A DNA stretch of 64,000 nucleotides from Streptomyces sp. NBC_01351 (lineage in GTDB: Bacteria > Actinomycetota > Actinomycetes > Streptomycetales > Streptomycetaceae), in NCBI RefSeq assembly GCF_036237315.1, contig NZ_CP108356.1, forward strand, positions 6,205,501 through 6,269,500, given 5' to 3'. The notes beneath the pieces are model-generated. The model was not told where the DNA came from and searched no databases. It saw only the letters and a program-made list of their open reading frames with translations. The stretch's first letter is position 1; each line of letters begins with the position of its first letter. Made by a program: the position numbers and the translations under genes. Of the stretch, positions 56,720 to 64,000 are shown in pieces.

Positions 56720-57859
56720 ATGACCTCAATCGACGAAGCGCCCCGCGTGATAGAGGCGGCCGCCGTCCCCACCCGCTTCGCCCGCGGCTGGCACTGCCTA
56801 GGTCTCGCGGCCTCCTTCCGGGACGGAAACCCGCACGAGGTCGAGGCCTTCGGCACCAAGCTCGTCGTCTTCCAGAGCCAGGACACCGGCGAACTGCACG
56901 TCCTGAACGCCCACTGCCCCCACATGGGCGGCAACCTCGCCCACGGCACCGTCAAGGGCGACACCCTCGCCTGCCCCTTCCACGACTGGCGCTGGTCCGG
57001 CAACGGCCGCTGCGCCGCCATCCCCTACGCCCGCCGCGTCCCGGCCCGCGCGCGGACCCGCGCCTGGACCACCCTGGAGCGCAACGCCCAGCTCTACGTC
57101 TGGAACGACCCGGAGGGCAACCCGCCGCCCGCGGACGTCACCATCCCCGAGATCGAGGGCGTCGGCAGCCCCGAATGGAGCGACTGGAGCTGGAACTTCC
57201 TGCGCGTCGAGAACTCCAACTGCCGGGAGATCGTCGACAACGTCGTCGACATGGCGCACTTCTACTACGTGCACTACGCCTTCCCGCACTACTTCAAGAA
57301 CGTCTTCGACGGGCACGTCGCCACCCAGTACATGGAGTCCACCCCGCGCGGAGACGTCGACCTCGGCACCCTCTCCACCGGCGGCGGCCTGCGCTCCGAC
57401 GCCTCGTACTACGGGCCCTCGTACATGATCGACAAGCTCTGGAGCGACATCGGCGGCGGCGCCGAGCTCGAATCCGTCCTGATCAACTGCCACTACCCGA
57501 TCGACGAGAACAGCTTCATGCTCATGTACGGGACGATCGTCAAGAAGCTCCCCGGCATGACCGACGAACAGGCCGCCGACGCCGCCCGCCTGACCTCCGA
57601 GGGCCTCGCCGTCGGCTTCGAGCAGGACGTCGAGATCTGGAAGAACAAGGCCCGTATCGACAACCCCCTCCTCACGGAGGAGGACGGGCCCGTCTACCAG
57701 CTGCGCCGCTGGTACGAGCAGTTCTACGTGGACGCCGCCGACGTCAAGGACGAGATGGTGCGGCGCTTCGAGTTCGAGATCGACACCGCCCGCGCCAACG
57801 CCGCCTGGAAGGCCGAGGTCGCCGAGAACCTGGCCCGCCGCGCGGCCGAGGGCGCATGA
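56720..57859 (+). CDS. kshA: KshA, 3-ketosteroid 9-alpha-hydroxylase oxygenase
   Basis: 379 aa. Rieske [2Fe-2S] ligands Cys66-Pro-His68 and Cys85-x2-His88 (AHCPHMGG, ACPFHDWRW). The non-heme iron site lies in NCREIVDNVVDMAHFYYVHY. Long stretches follow mycobacterial KshA: TRFARGWHCLG, VEAFGTKLVVF, ARTRAWTTLE, NPLLTEEDGPVYQLRRWYEQFYVD. It hydroxylates C9 of 1,4-androstadiene-3,17-dione, opening ring B. The ATG at 56720 fits the mycobacterial start. The stop overlaps the small next gene (ATGA). Confidence 0.95.
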   Translation: MTSIDEAPRVIEAAAVPTRFARGWHCLGLAASFRDGNPHEVEAFGTKLVVFQSQDTGELHVLNAHCPHMGGNLAHGTVKGDTLACPFHDWRWSGNGRCAAIPYARRVPARARTRAWTTLERNAQLYVWNDPEGNPPPADVTIPEIEGVGSPEWSDWSWNFLRVENSNCREIVDNVVDMAHFYYVHYAFPHYFKNVFDGHVATQYMESTPRGDVDLGTLSTGGGLRSDASYYGPSYMIDKLWSDIGGGAELESVLINCHYPIDENSFMLMYGTIVKKLPGMTDEQAADAARLTSEGLAVGFEQDVEIWKNKARIDNPLLTEEDGPVYQLRRWYEQFYVDAADVKDEMVRRFEFEIDTARANAAWKAEVAENLARRAAEGA

Positions 57860-58089
57860 TGCGCCCCGTCACCTGCACGGAGTGCGGCACCGCCGTGCTG
57901 TGCGAGAAGTTCAGCCCGGCCCACACCCAGGTCCAGTGGACCGAAGAGGCCGCCGCCACCTGCCCCCGCATCGCCGCCCGGGTGTCCGCGGGAGAACTCA
58001 GCGCCCGCGTCCGCTCCTGTACGGCGCTGCGCACGAGCATCGACGCGGCGGTCCGGGAAGGCCGGCTGGAGGTACCCGCCGATGTCTGA
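57856..58089 (+). CDS. Small Cys-containing protein encoded between kshA and kshB
   Basis: 77 aa (second ATG at 57859 equally possible). CTEC motif at residues 7-10, further Cys at 16, 36 and 55; no known family recognised. It is tightly coupled: 4-bp overlap with kshA and 8-bp overlap with kshB. The sequence TPCPRIAARVSAG-like centre and helical C-terminus suggest a small metal- or protein-binding partner of the hydroxylase. In mycobacteria kshA and kshB are unlinked and no such gene is known to me. Confidence 0.72.
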   Translation: MMRPVTCTECGTAVLCEKFSPAHTQVQWTEEAAATCPRIAARVSAGELSARVRSCTALRTSIDAAVREGRLEVPADV

Positions 58090-59107
58090 CGAGCTGCCGC
58101 CGGGCCGCCCGGGTCCGCTGAGGGTACGGGTCCGGGAGCGGGTCCAGGAGACCCCGGACGCGGTGTCCCTCGTACTGGACTGCGACCTGCCCTACGCCCC
58201 CGGCCAGTTCCTCACCCTGAGGATCCCCGGCGGCGCGGCCCGCTGCTACTCCCTGGCCAGCTCCCCGCACACCGGCGAGCCCATGCGGATCACCGTCAAG
58301 CGGGTCCCCGGCGGGCTCGGCTCCGGCTGGATCTGCCAGGAGGTGGCCGCCGGGGACGAGCTGGAGGTGCTGCCGCCCGCCGGCACCTTCACCCCGGGCC
58401 CCGGCGGCCTGGACCGGGACCTCCTGCTGGTCGCGGGCGGCAGCGGGATCACCCCCGTGCTCTCCCTCGCCAAATCGGCGCTCGCCGCCGGCCGGTCCCG
58501 GGTCGCCCTGGTGTACGCCAACCGGGACCCCGAGTCGGTGATCTTCCGCGACGAGCTGTGGGGGCTGGCCGAGGCGCATCCCGGGAGGCTGACCGTCATC
58601 CACTGGCTGGAGAGCCTCCAGGGACTGCCGACCGCCGTCCGGCTCGGCCCGCTCGTGGCCCCGTACGCCGGCCGCGAGGCCTACCTGTGCGGTCCCGGCC
58701 CGCTGATGGACGCCGCCGAGACCGCGCTGCGCGCGACCGGGGCGCTCCCGCGCGGGATACACCGGGAGCGGTACTTCTCGCTGAGCGGCGACGTCTTCGC
58801 CACCGCCCCGCAGCCGGCCACGGTAGCCGCCGCTCCGGCAGCCGAGGTGGAGCTGGACGGCCGTGTCCACACCGTTCCCTGGCCCGAGGGGACCCCGCTG
58901 CTCGACGCCCTGCTCGCCGCGGGCGTCCCGGCTCCGTACTCCTGCCGGGAGGGGGCGTGCAGCGCCTGCTGCTGCCGGGTCGTGGAGGGGAAGGTGACGA
59001 TGGCCCGCAACGAAGTTCTGGCCGAGGAGGACCTGGCCGAGGGCTACGTCCTGGCCTGCCAGGCGATGCGGCTCGGCGAGCGCGTCCGGATCACCTACGG
59101 GGGCTAG
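58082..59107 (+). CDS. kshB: KshB, 3-ketosteroid 9-alpha-hydroxylase reductase
   Basis: 341 aa. FAD-binding RCYSLASSP (about residue 55), NAD-binding LLLVAGGSGITPVLSLA (about 118) and YLCGPGPLMDAAE. The C-terminal plant-type [2Fe-2S] domain carries YSCREGACSACCCRV and ACQA. Passes electrons from NADH to KshA. Direct kshA-orf-kshB linkage makes the pair assignment firm. It ends before a strong bidirectional hairpin. Confidence 0.92.
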   Translation: MSDELPPGRPGPLRVRVRERVQETPDAVSLVLDCDLPYAPGQFLTLRIPGGAARCYSLASSPHTGEPMRITVKRVPGGLGSGWICQEVAAGDELEVLPPAGTFTPGPGGLDRDLLLVAGGSGITPVLSLAKSALAAGRSRVALVYANRDPESVIFRDELWGLAEAHPGRLTVIHWLESLQGLPTAVRLGPLVAPYAGREAYLCGPGPLMDAAETALRATGALPRGIHRERYFSLSGDVFATAPQPATVAAAPAAEVELDGRVHTVPWPEGTPLLDALLAAGVPAPYSCREGACSACCCRVVEGKVTMARNEVLAEEDLAEGYVLACQAMRLGERVRITYGG

Positions 59108-59288
59108 GCCGGTTTCGACGGGGTCGGGTGTGTGTCGGGGCGTCCCCGCAGGGCGTCGAACGCAACCCCGCTCGGCCCACCGCCCCCTGGAACCGTTCGA
59201 CGCCCGAGGAGACGCCCCGGCGCGCGCCCGGCCCGGCGGAACCGGCCCCGCGGAACCACCCCGCTCGCCGGCGGCCCGCCCCGTCCCG

Positions 59289-59340
59289 GCACGAAGCGGG
59301 CCCGGCCCCCTGGCGAGGGGTCGGGTCCGGGTCTTCGTGC
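59289..59340. terminator. Bidirectional terminator between kshB and the IclR gene
   Basis: A 21-bp stem: GCACGAAG/CTTCGTGC outside and CGGGCCCGGCCCC/GGGGTCGGGTCCG inside with G-T pairs, loop TGGCGA, plus a small 2-nt bulge. It sits in the 256-bp gap of convergent genes; nothing else is seen there. Confidence 0.8.
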
Positions 59341-59363
59341 GTGCGTCGGGATATGACTACCCG

Positions 59364-60233
59364 CTACATCCACTCGCTGAACCGCAGCCAGCCCATCATG
59401 TTGTCCATCGCCTGCGCGGAAACGGCCGGTTCGAGGTCCTGGCGCGGGGCCGCGGCCGCCCGCCCCGCCCGCCCGCGCCCGTACAGTTCCCGCCACACCG
59501 CCCGCGCGCACGCGCTCACCGCGGGCGCCAGCCGGGCCAGCTCGCGCTCCCCGCGGCCGGTGGAGACCGAGACCGCGGCCACCGCGCGACCCGCGCCCCG
59601 CAGTGGGGCCGCCACGCAGGAGATGCCCCGGAAGCTCTCCTCCCGGTCGTACGCGATCCCGCGCTCACGGGTCGCCGCGAGCTCGGCGCGCAGCGCGAGC
59701 GGCCGGATCAGGGTCCTGGGCGTGCGCGGCCGCAGCCCCTGCGCCAGGACGTGTTCCAGGTCCGCCGGGTCGCTGAACGCGAGGACCGCCTTGCCGGCGG
59801 CCGTGCAGTACGCGGGCATCCGGCCGCCGACCCGCGAGGGCACGGTGGTGGTGTCGGAGCCGCCGATCCGCTCCAGGCAGACCACCTCGGCCCCGTCCAG
59901 CACCCACAGGTGCACCAGCTGCCCGGTCTGCTCGTGCAGCGCGTGCAGCAGCGGCAGGGCGGCCCGGCGCAGCCGGTTGTGGTGGGAGGCGAGCGCGCCG
60001 AGCTCCAGCATGCGCATGCCCATCCGGTAGTCCCGGCCCTCGCGGTCCAGCCAGCGCAACCGCACCAGCTGGTCGAGGATCCGGTGGGCGGAGGAGCGCG
60101 GGAGCCCGGAGCGGCGGACGACCTCGGTGAGCGAGAGCCGCGGCTGCGGACCCTCGAAGGCGCCCAGCACCCGCGCGGCCTTCTCCAGCAGCGACAGCGG
60201 TGCGAGCTCGGACTCCAAGACCTGGTCAAGCAC
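59364..60233 (-). CDS. IclR-family regulator, likely controlling the hsa/ksh genes
   Basis: 289 aa from a GTG. Winged helix at residues 12-75 (LLEKAARVLGAFEGPQPRLSLTEVVRRSGLPRSSAHRILDQLVRLRWLDRE). The effector domain has GGRMPAYCTAAGKAVLAF and ERGIAYDREESFRGISCVAAPLRG. It diverges from hsaA over a 410-bp region with a palindrome, so it is probably the local regulator for ring A/B genes, in place of KstR, which is absent here. Effector likely a steroid intermediate (inference). Confidence 0.9.
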   Translation of the reverse strand: MLDQVLESELAPLSLLEKAARVLGAFEGPQPRLSLTEVVRRSGLPRSSAHRILDQLVRLRWLDREGRDYRMGMRMLELGALASHHNRLRRAALPLLHALHEQTGQLVHLWVLDGAEVVCLERIGGSDTTTVPSRVGGRMPAYCTAAGKAVLAFSDPADLEHVLAQGLRPRTPRTLIRPLALRAELAATRERGIAYDREESFRGISCVAAPLRGAGRAVAAVSVSTGRGERELARLAPAVSACARAVWRELYGRGRAGRAAAAPRQDLEPAVSAQAMDNMMGWLRFSEWM

Positions 60234-60307
60234 GAGAAACCCCCTGCGTGAGGCGTTGGGGCGACCCTGCCACGGGCCCCCGGGCGGAGGGAAGGACCCG
60301 GAAGGAT

Positions 60308-60326
60308 GTATTTCATTCAGTAATAC
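60308..60326. promoter_or_regulatory. Inverted repeat in the IclR-hsaA intergenic region (candidate IclR operator)
   Basis: GTATT-9 nt-AATAC in an A/T-rich island (GTATTTCATTCAGTAATAC), 75 bp upstream of the iclR start and over 300 bp before hsaA. The only obvious protein-binding-like site in the region. Confidence 0.55.
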
Positions 60327-60369
60327 TTCGAGTAGCCAGGTAGAGCCTCAAGGAAGGGACGGGGGAGAG

Positions 60370-60523
60370 CCGGGAGGAGGCCCGGGCAGGGCCCGAGCAG
60401 GGCCCGGGAAGGCTGCGGGAAGGTCCCGAGCAGGCTCCGGGAAGGCCCCGGGTAGCCCCCGGCCAGGTCCCGAGCAGGCGCCGGCAAGGCCCCGGGCAGG
60501 GCCCGAGCGGGCCCCCGGCAGGG
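60370..60523. repeat. 14-unit 11-bp tandem repeat upstream of hsaA
   Basis: Consecutive 11-mers on the theme CCCGGGCAGGG, CCCGAGCAGGG, CCCGGGAAGGC and so on, with no spacer, 14 units in a row (154 bp). The unit is close to one helical turn. Open frames through it are low-complexity and not genes. It lies between the putative IclR site and the hsaA start, so it separates operator and promoter. The rest of the 410-bp gap shows a GAAAGAGAGCGAC ribosome site only. Confidence 0.88.
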
Positions 60524-60643
60524 CAAGGGCCGCCCCGGGCGCGGCTTCCCACTCACCGGGAACGGCCCGTTCCACGCCCCCGACCCCCAGGCGTACGTTC
60601 ACCGCACCTCGAAGCCGTCGACCCCGAGAAAGAGAGCGACAGC

Positions 60644-61813
60644 ATGAGCGACGAAGACGTCCTCGACGCAGTCCGCGCCCTCGCCCCGGCCCTGCGCGAA
60701 CGCGCCGCCGAGGCCGAGGCCCAGCGCAAGGTCCCCGAGGCGAGCATCAAAGAGCTCGCCGGCACCGGCTTCTTCCGCCTCCTCCAGCCGAAGGCCCACG
60801 GCGGCCGTGCCGCGAACCCCGCCGTCTTCTACGCCGCCGTCAAGGAGATAGCCAAGGCATGCGGCTCCACCGGCTGGGTCGCCTCCGTCGTCGGCGTCCA
60901 CCCCTGGCACGTGGCCCTCTACGACCCCCGCGCCCAGGAAGAGGTCTGGGGCGCCGACCCCGACACCCGCATCTGCTCCTCGTACGCGCCCACCGGCAAG
61001 GTCACCCCCGTCGACGGAGGCTTCACCGTCAGCGGCCGCTGGCACTTCTCCTCCGGCTGCGACCACGCCGACTGGGCCCTGCTCGGCGGGCTCGTCACCG
61101 ACGCCGACGGCCGGCCCGTGGACATGCGCACCTTCCTCGTCCCGCGCTCCCAGTACCGCATCGACGAGGTATGGGACACCGTCGGCCTGCGCGGCTCCGG
61201 CTCCAACGACATCACCCTGGACCAGGTGTTCGTCCCCGAGCACCGCGCGCTGAGCTTCGGCCCCGTCACGGCCCTGAAGGTCCCCGGTCACGCGGTCAAC
61301 TCCGAGCCGCTCTACCGGCTCCCGTACGCCTCCGTCTTCACCACCACCATCTCCACTCCGATCGTCGGCATCGCCGAGGGCGCCTACGAGGCGTACGTCG
61401 CCGCGACCCGCGAGCGGTTCCGCATCTCCTACGGCCAGCAGGTCGCCGAGGACCCCTTCGCGCAGGTCCGCATCGCCCGCGCCGCGAGCGACATCGACGC
61501 CTCCTGGCTCCAGCTCCACCGCAACATCGCCGAGCTGTACGCCCTCGCCGAACGGGGCGAGGAGCTCCCCACCGCGCTGCGCACCCGGGCCCGCCGCGAC
61601 CAGGTCCTGGCCACCGAGCGCTGCGTCGCCGCCGTCGACCTCCTCATGGAGAACGCCGGCGGCAGCGCCATGCGCACCGGCGCGAACCCCGTCCAGCGGG
61701 CCTGGCGCGACGTCCACACCGGGCGCGGCCACGCCGCCAACGACCCGGAGCGGGCCCTCGTCCTCTTCGGCCAGGGCGCCCTCGGCCTCGACATCCAGGA
61801 CACGATGCTCTGA
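60644..61813 (+). CDS. hsaA: HsaA, 3-HSA hydroxylase (oxygenase component)
   Basis: 389 aa. Acyl-CoA-dehydrogenase-fold flavin monooxygenase of group D: ELAGTGFFRLLQPKAHGG, STGWVASVVGVHPWHVALYD, TVSGRWHFSSGCDHADWALLGG, WDTVGLRGSGSNDITLDQVFVPEHR, and ATERCVAAVDLLMENAGGSAM. Hydroxylates the aromatised ring A of 3-HSA at C4, using reduced flavin from HsaB. First of hsaA-D-C-B, the same order as in M. tuberculosis. It overlaps hsaD by TGATG. Confidence 0.94.
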   Translation: MSDEDVLDAVRALAPALRERAAEAEAQRKVPEASIKELAGTGFFRLLQPKAHGGRAANPAVFYAAVKEIAKACGSTGWVASVVGVHPWHVALYDPRAQEEVWGADPDTRICSSYAPTGKVTPVDGGFTVSGRWHFSSGCDHADWALLGGLVTDADGRPVDMRTFLVPRSQYRIDEVWDTVGLRGSGSNDITLDQVFVPEHRALSFGPVTALKVPGHAVNSEPLYRLPYASVFTTTISTPIVGIAEGAYEAYVAATRERFRISYGQQVAEDPFAQVRIARAASDIDASWLQLHRNIAELYALAERGEELPTALRTRARRDQVLATERCVAAVDLLMENAGGSAMRTGANPVQRAWRDVHTGRGHAANDPERALVLFGQGALGLDIQDTML

Positions 61814-62664
61814 TGATCACTTACGAGAGCACCTCGCGCACCGTCAAGGCCGGCGGCCTGAACCTTCACTACCACGAGGCCGGTTCGCCCGACGGTCCGG
61901 TCGTGATCCTGCTGCACGGCGGTGGCCCCGGCGCCTCCGCCTGGTCCAACTTCGGCCGAAACCTGCCCCACTTCGCCCGGGACTTCCGCACCCTGCTCCT
62001 CGACCAGCCCTGCTTCGGCAAGTCCGACAAACCCGAGCTCGACAAGGACTTCTTCAGCTTCGCCGCCGACGCCACCGCCGCCCTCATGGACGAACTGGGC
62101 ATCGAGAAGGCCCACTTCATCGGCAACTCGCTCGGCGGCGGCACCGCCACGCGTATCGCCCTCGACCACCCTGACAAGGTCGACAAGCTGCTGCTCATGG
62201 GCCCCGGCGGGATCTCCCTCAACCTCTTCTCGGCCGACCCGACCGAAGGCATCAAGAGGCTCTTCGAGTTCGCCGGCTCCGCCGAGCCCACCCGGGAGCG
62301 GATGCGGGCCTTCCTCACCACCCTCGTGTACGACCCGGCCCTGGTCACCGACGAACTCGTCGAGGAGCGCTACGCCCAGGCCACCGACCCCGAGGCCGCC
62401 CTCGGCAACGCCCGGATGGGCGCCTCCTTCGCCCGGTGGCCCCAGGACACCATGCTCTGGCGCGAGGCCCACCGCATCACCTGCCCCGTGCTGCTGACCT
62501 GGGGCCGCGAGGACCGGGTCAACCCCGTCGACGGGGCCTTCGTCGCCCTCAAGGCCATCCCCGACGCCCGCCTCCACGTCTTCCCGCGCTGCGGCCACTG
62601 GGCGCAGACCGAGGCCGCCGCCGAATTCAACCGACTCGCCACCGCCTTCTTCCTCCACGGCTAG
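61813..62664 (+). CDS. hsaD: HsaD, 4,9-DSHA meta-cleavage product hydrolase
   Basis: 283 aa alpha/beta hydrolase. HGGGPGASAWSNFGRNLPHFA typical of C-C bond hydrolases, nucleophile Ser106 in GNSLGGG, Asp in WGREDRVNPVDG and His in RCGHWAQTE. Splits the ring-A cleavage product into HIP (DOHNAA) and 2-hydroxyhexa-2,4-dienoate. Start ATG overlaps the hsaA stop. Confidence 0.94.
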   Translation: MITYESTSRTVKAGGLNLHYHEAGSPDGPVVILLHGGGPGASAWSNFGRNLPHFARDFRTLLLDQPCFGKSDKPELDKDFFSFAADATAALMDELGIEKAHFIGNSLGGGTATRIALDHPDKVDKLLLMGPGGISLNLFSADPTEGIKRLFEFAGSAEPTRERMRAFLTTLVYDPALVTDELVEERYAQATDPEAALGNARMGASFARWPQDTMLWREAHRITCPVLLTWGREDRVNPVDGAFVALKAIPDARLHVFPRCGHWAQTEAAAEFNRLATAFFLHG

Positions 62665-62675
62665 GGAGCCCGCAC

Positions 62676-63569
62676 ATGGACATCCGCGCACTCGGATACC
62701 TCCGCATCGAGACCGCCGACCTCGCCGCGTGGCGTACGTACGTCCTCGACGTCCTCGGCATGAACGAGGCCCAGGGCTCCACGGACACGCAGCTGAACGT
62801 CCGCATCGACGATCGCATCCACCGCTTCCAGTTCGTCGCCGGCGCCCAGGACCGGCTGCTCGCCGCCGGCTTCGAGGTGGCGAACGCCCGCGCCCTGCAG
62901 GACGCGGCCGCCGAGTTGGAGGCCGCCGGATATGCGGTCAAGGGGGGCGACGCCGCCACCCTCGCCGACCGGCGCGTCCAGGGCCTGGTCCACTGCGAGG
63001 ACCCCAGCGGGAACCCCCTGGAGCTCTACTGGGGCCAGGCACAGGACCACACCCCGCTCGCCGCCCCGTACGGGAACCGCTTCGTCACGGGCGACATGGG
63101 CCTCGGCCACGTCGTCCTGCCGGCCCCCGACACGGAGGCCACCCTCGACTTCTACGAGAACCTCCTCGGCTTCCAGCTGCGCGACTCGATGAAGCTGCCC
63201 CCGGTCGCCGTCCCCACCGGAGCCCCCGGCAAGGACTTCCACTGGATGCACTTCCTCAGCCCCAACCGCCGCCACCACAGCCTCGGCCTCTACCCGGGCG
63301 CGCTGCCGCCCGGCATCGTCCACTTCATGGTCGAACTGGAGCGGCTCGACGACGTCGGCTACTGCCTGGACCGGATGAACAAGGCGGGCATCCCCATCGC
63401 CTCCACCCTCGGCCGGCACTCCAACGACCACATGGTCTCCTTCTACGCGCAGGCCCCCGGCGGCTTCCAGGTCGAGTACGGCTGGGACGGGCTGATCGTC
63501 GACCCCGCCACCTGGACGGCGAAGGAGATCACCGCGGACAGCTTCTGGGGCCACCAGTGGAACGGCTGA
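62676..63569 (+). CDS. hsaC: HsaC, extradiol dioxygenase
   Basis: 297 aa two-domain type I extradiol dioxygenase. Iron ligands: His in GLGHVVLPAPDTEAT (about 145), His in GIVHFMVE (about 215) and Glu in FQVEYGWDG (about 266). Cleaves 3,4-DHSA ring A at the 4,5 bond. GGGAGCC ribosome site after the hsaD stop. The hsaB start overlaps its end by 13 bp. Confidence 0.94.
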   Translation: MDIRALGYLRIETADLAAWRTYVLDVLGMNEAQGSTDTQLNVRIDDRIHRFQFVAGAQDRLLAAGFEVANARALQDAAAELEAAGYAVKGGDAATLADRRVQGLVHCEDPSGNPLELYWGQAQDHTPLAAPYGNRFVTGDMGLGHVVLPAPDTEATLDFYENLLGFQLRDSMKLPPVAVPTGAPGKDFHWMHFLSPNRRHHSLGLYPGALPPGIVHFMVELERLDDVGYCLDRMNKAGIPIASTLGRHSNDHMVSFYAQAPGGFQVEYGWDGLIVDPATWTAKEITADSFWGHQWNG

Positions 63570-64000
63570 TCGACCCGGCCGCGTTCCGCGAGGTGCTCGG
63601 AGCCTTCGCCTCCGGGATCACCGTCGTCGCGGCCGTCGGGGACGACGGCCGCCCGGCGGGACTGGCCTGCCAGTCCTTCGCCTCCCTGTCCCTGGACCCG
63701 CCGCTGGTCCTGCTGTGCGTGGGGAAGTCCTCCTCCAGCTGGCCCGCCGTCCGGGCGGCAGGCCGGTTCGGGGTCAGCATCCTCGCCGAGGATCAGCGGG
63801 AGGTCTGCCAGGCCCTCGGGCGGCGCGGCGGCGAGAAGTTCGACGGCGTGGACTGGGAACTGTCCGAGCACGGGGCGGTCCGGATCTCCGGGGCGCTCGC
63901 CACCGTCGACTGCGCCCTCGAAGAGGTCCACGAGGCCGGTGACCACTACCTGGTCACCGCCCGGGTCCTCGAACCGGCCGCCCGCGACGGCGGATCGCCC
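63557..64000 (+). CDS. hsaB: HsaB, flavin reductase of 3-HSA hydroxylase (C-terminus beyond the window)
   Basis: 148 codons in the window from a GTG at 63557, inside the end of hsaC. FRVLGAFASGITVVAAV-type start (FREVLGAFASGITVV), ACQSFASLSLDPPLVLLCVGKSSSSWP, FGVSILAEDQREVCQALG, as in HpaC/HsaB reductases. Supplies FMNH2/FADH2 to HsaA. It is a second reductase of the same family as the one at 27613. Confidence 0.9.
   Translation, partial: MERLIDPAAFREVLGAFASGITVVAAVGDDGRPAGLACQSFASLSLDPPLVLLCVGKSSSSWPAVRAAGRFGVSILAEDQREVCQALGRRGGEKFDGVDWELSEHGAVRISGALATVDCALEEVHEAGDHYLVTARVLEPAARDGGSP

Noticed and set aside
60370..60523. CRISPR array.
   Set aside because: Units are 11 bp with no spacers and no cas genes are present; it is a simple tandem repeat.

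Overview
The window looks like a Streptomyces chromosome. GC is very high with strong third-position GC. GTG starts and 4-bp ATGA/GTGA gene overlaps are frequent, and typical streptomycete families are present (XRE-DUF5753 + DUF397 pair, YtrA-type GntR + ABC pair, DUF1906 protein, glutamate synthase beside a VIT-family protein). It is gene dense with no transposase, integrase or CRISPR array.

Left part (1-7.3 kb): a tightly coupled minus-strand operon of four consecutive ADP-ribosylglycohydrolase (DraG/J1)-family genes, a ribokinase and the 5' end of a CaiB/BaiF CoA-transferase, every junction being a 4-bp stop/start overlap. A VIT/CCC1-type membrane protein diverges from it. Housekeeping block (7.6-13.7 kb): gltB-gltD glutamate synthase with strong terminator hairpins. 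From 13.8 to 24.7 kb there is a mixed accessory block: HTH/DUF397 pair, an orphan UTRA protein facing a YtrA-type GntR-ABC exporter operon, a GlxA-type regulator facing an epimerase-like protein, two unknown genes behind a perfect 21-bp palindrome, a secreted DUF1906 protein, an FMN-binding protein and a VWA protein.

The main content of the right half (24.7-64 kb) is a steroid catabolic gene set laid out in blocks. (i) FadD3-like ligase + acyl-CoA dehydrogenase, divergent from a flavin reductase; next to them a PadR regulator and a luciferase-like monooxygenase-SDR-esterase operon. A 35-bp sequence shared by both divergent intergenic regions ties these units together. (ii) Two acyl-CoA dehydrogenases + crotonase, divergent from fadE30-SDR-kstR2-fadA6. 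(iii) ipdC-ipdB-ipdA-echA20, divergent from two SDRs. (iv) hsaE-hsaG-hsaF-kshA-small ORF-kshB. (v) An IclR regulator divergent from hsaA-hsaD-hsaC-hsaB, the last cut by the window edge. KshAB opens ring B, HsaA-D cleave ring A, HsaE-G turn the released dienoate into pyruvate and propionyl-CoA, and FadD3/Ipd/Ech/FadE/FadA6 degrade the remaining C/D-ring acid (HIP). Near-identical KstR2-like operators (AACAARTGTTTGGT) lie in the divergent regions of blocks ii and iii. KstD, KstR, side-chain genes and Mce4 are not in the window.

Between blocks ii and iii sits a non-steroid island (41.7-48.1 kb): a two-component pair around a secreted cell-wall hydrolase, a cold-shock protein, a DEAD-box helicase and a secreted tyrosine phosphatase. 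Three large (about 425-480 bp) imperfectly palindromic intergenic elements, plus a solo end fragment, occur at 21.6, 41.2, 53.3 and 56.6 kb. A 14-unit 11-bp tandem repeat lies upstream of hsaA, and a degenerate tRNA-like gene lies at 31.5 kb.
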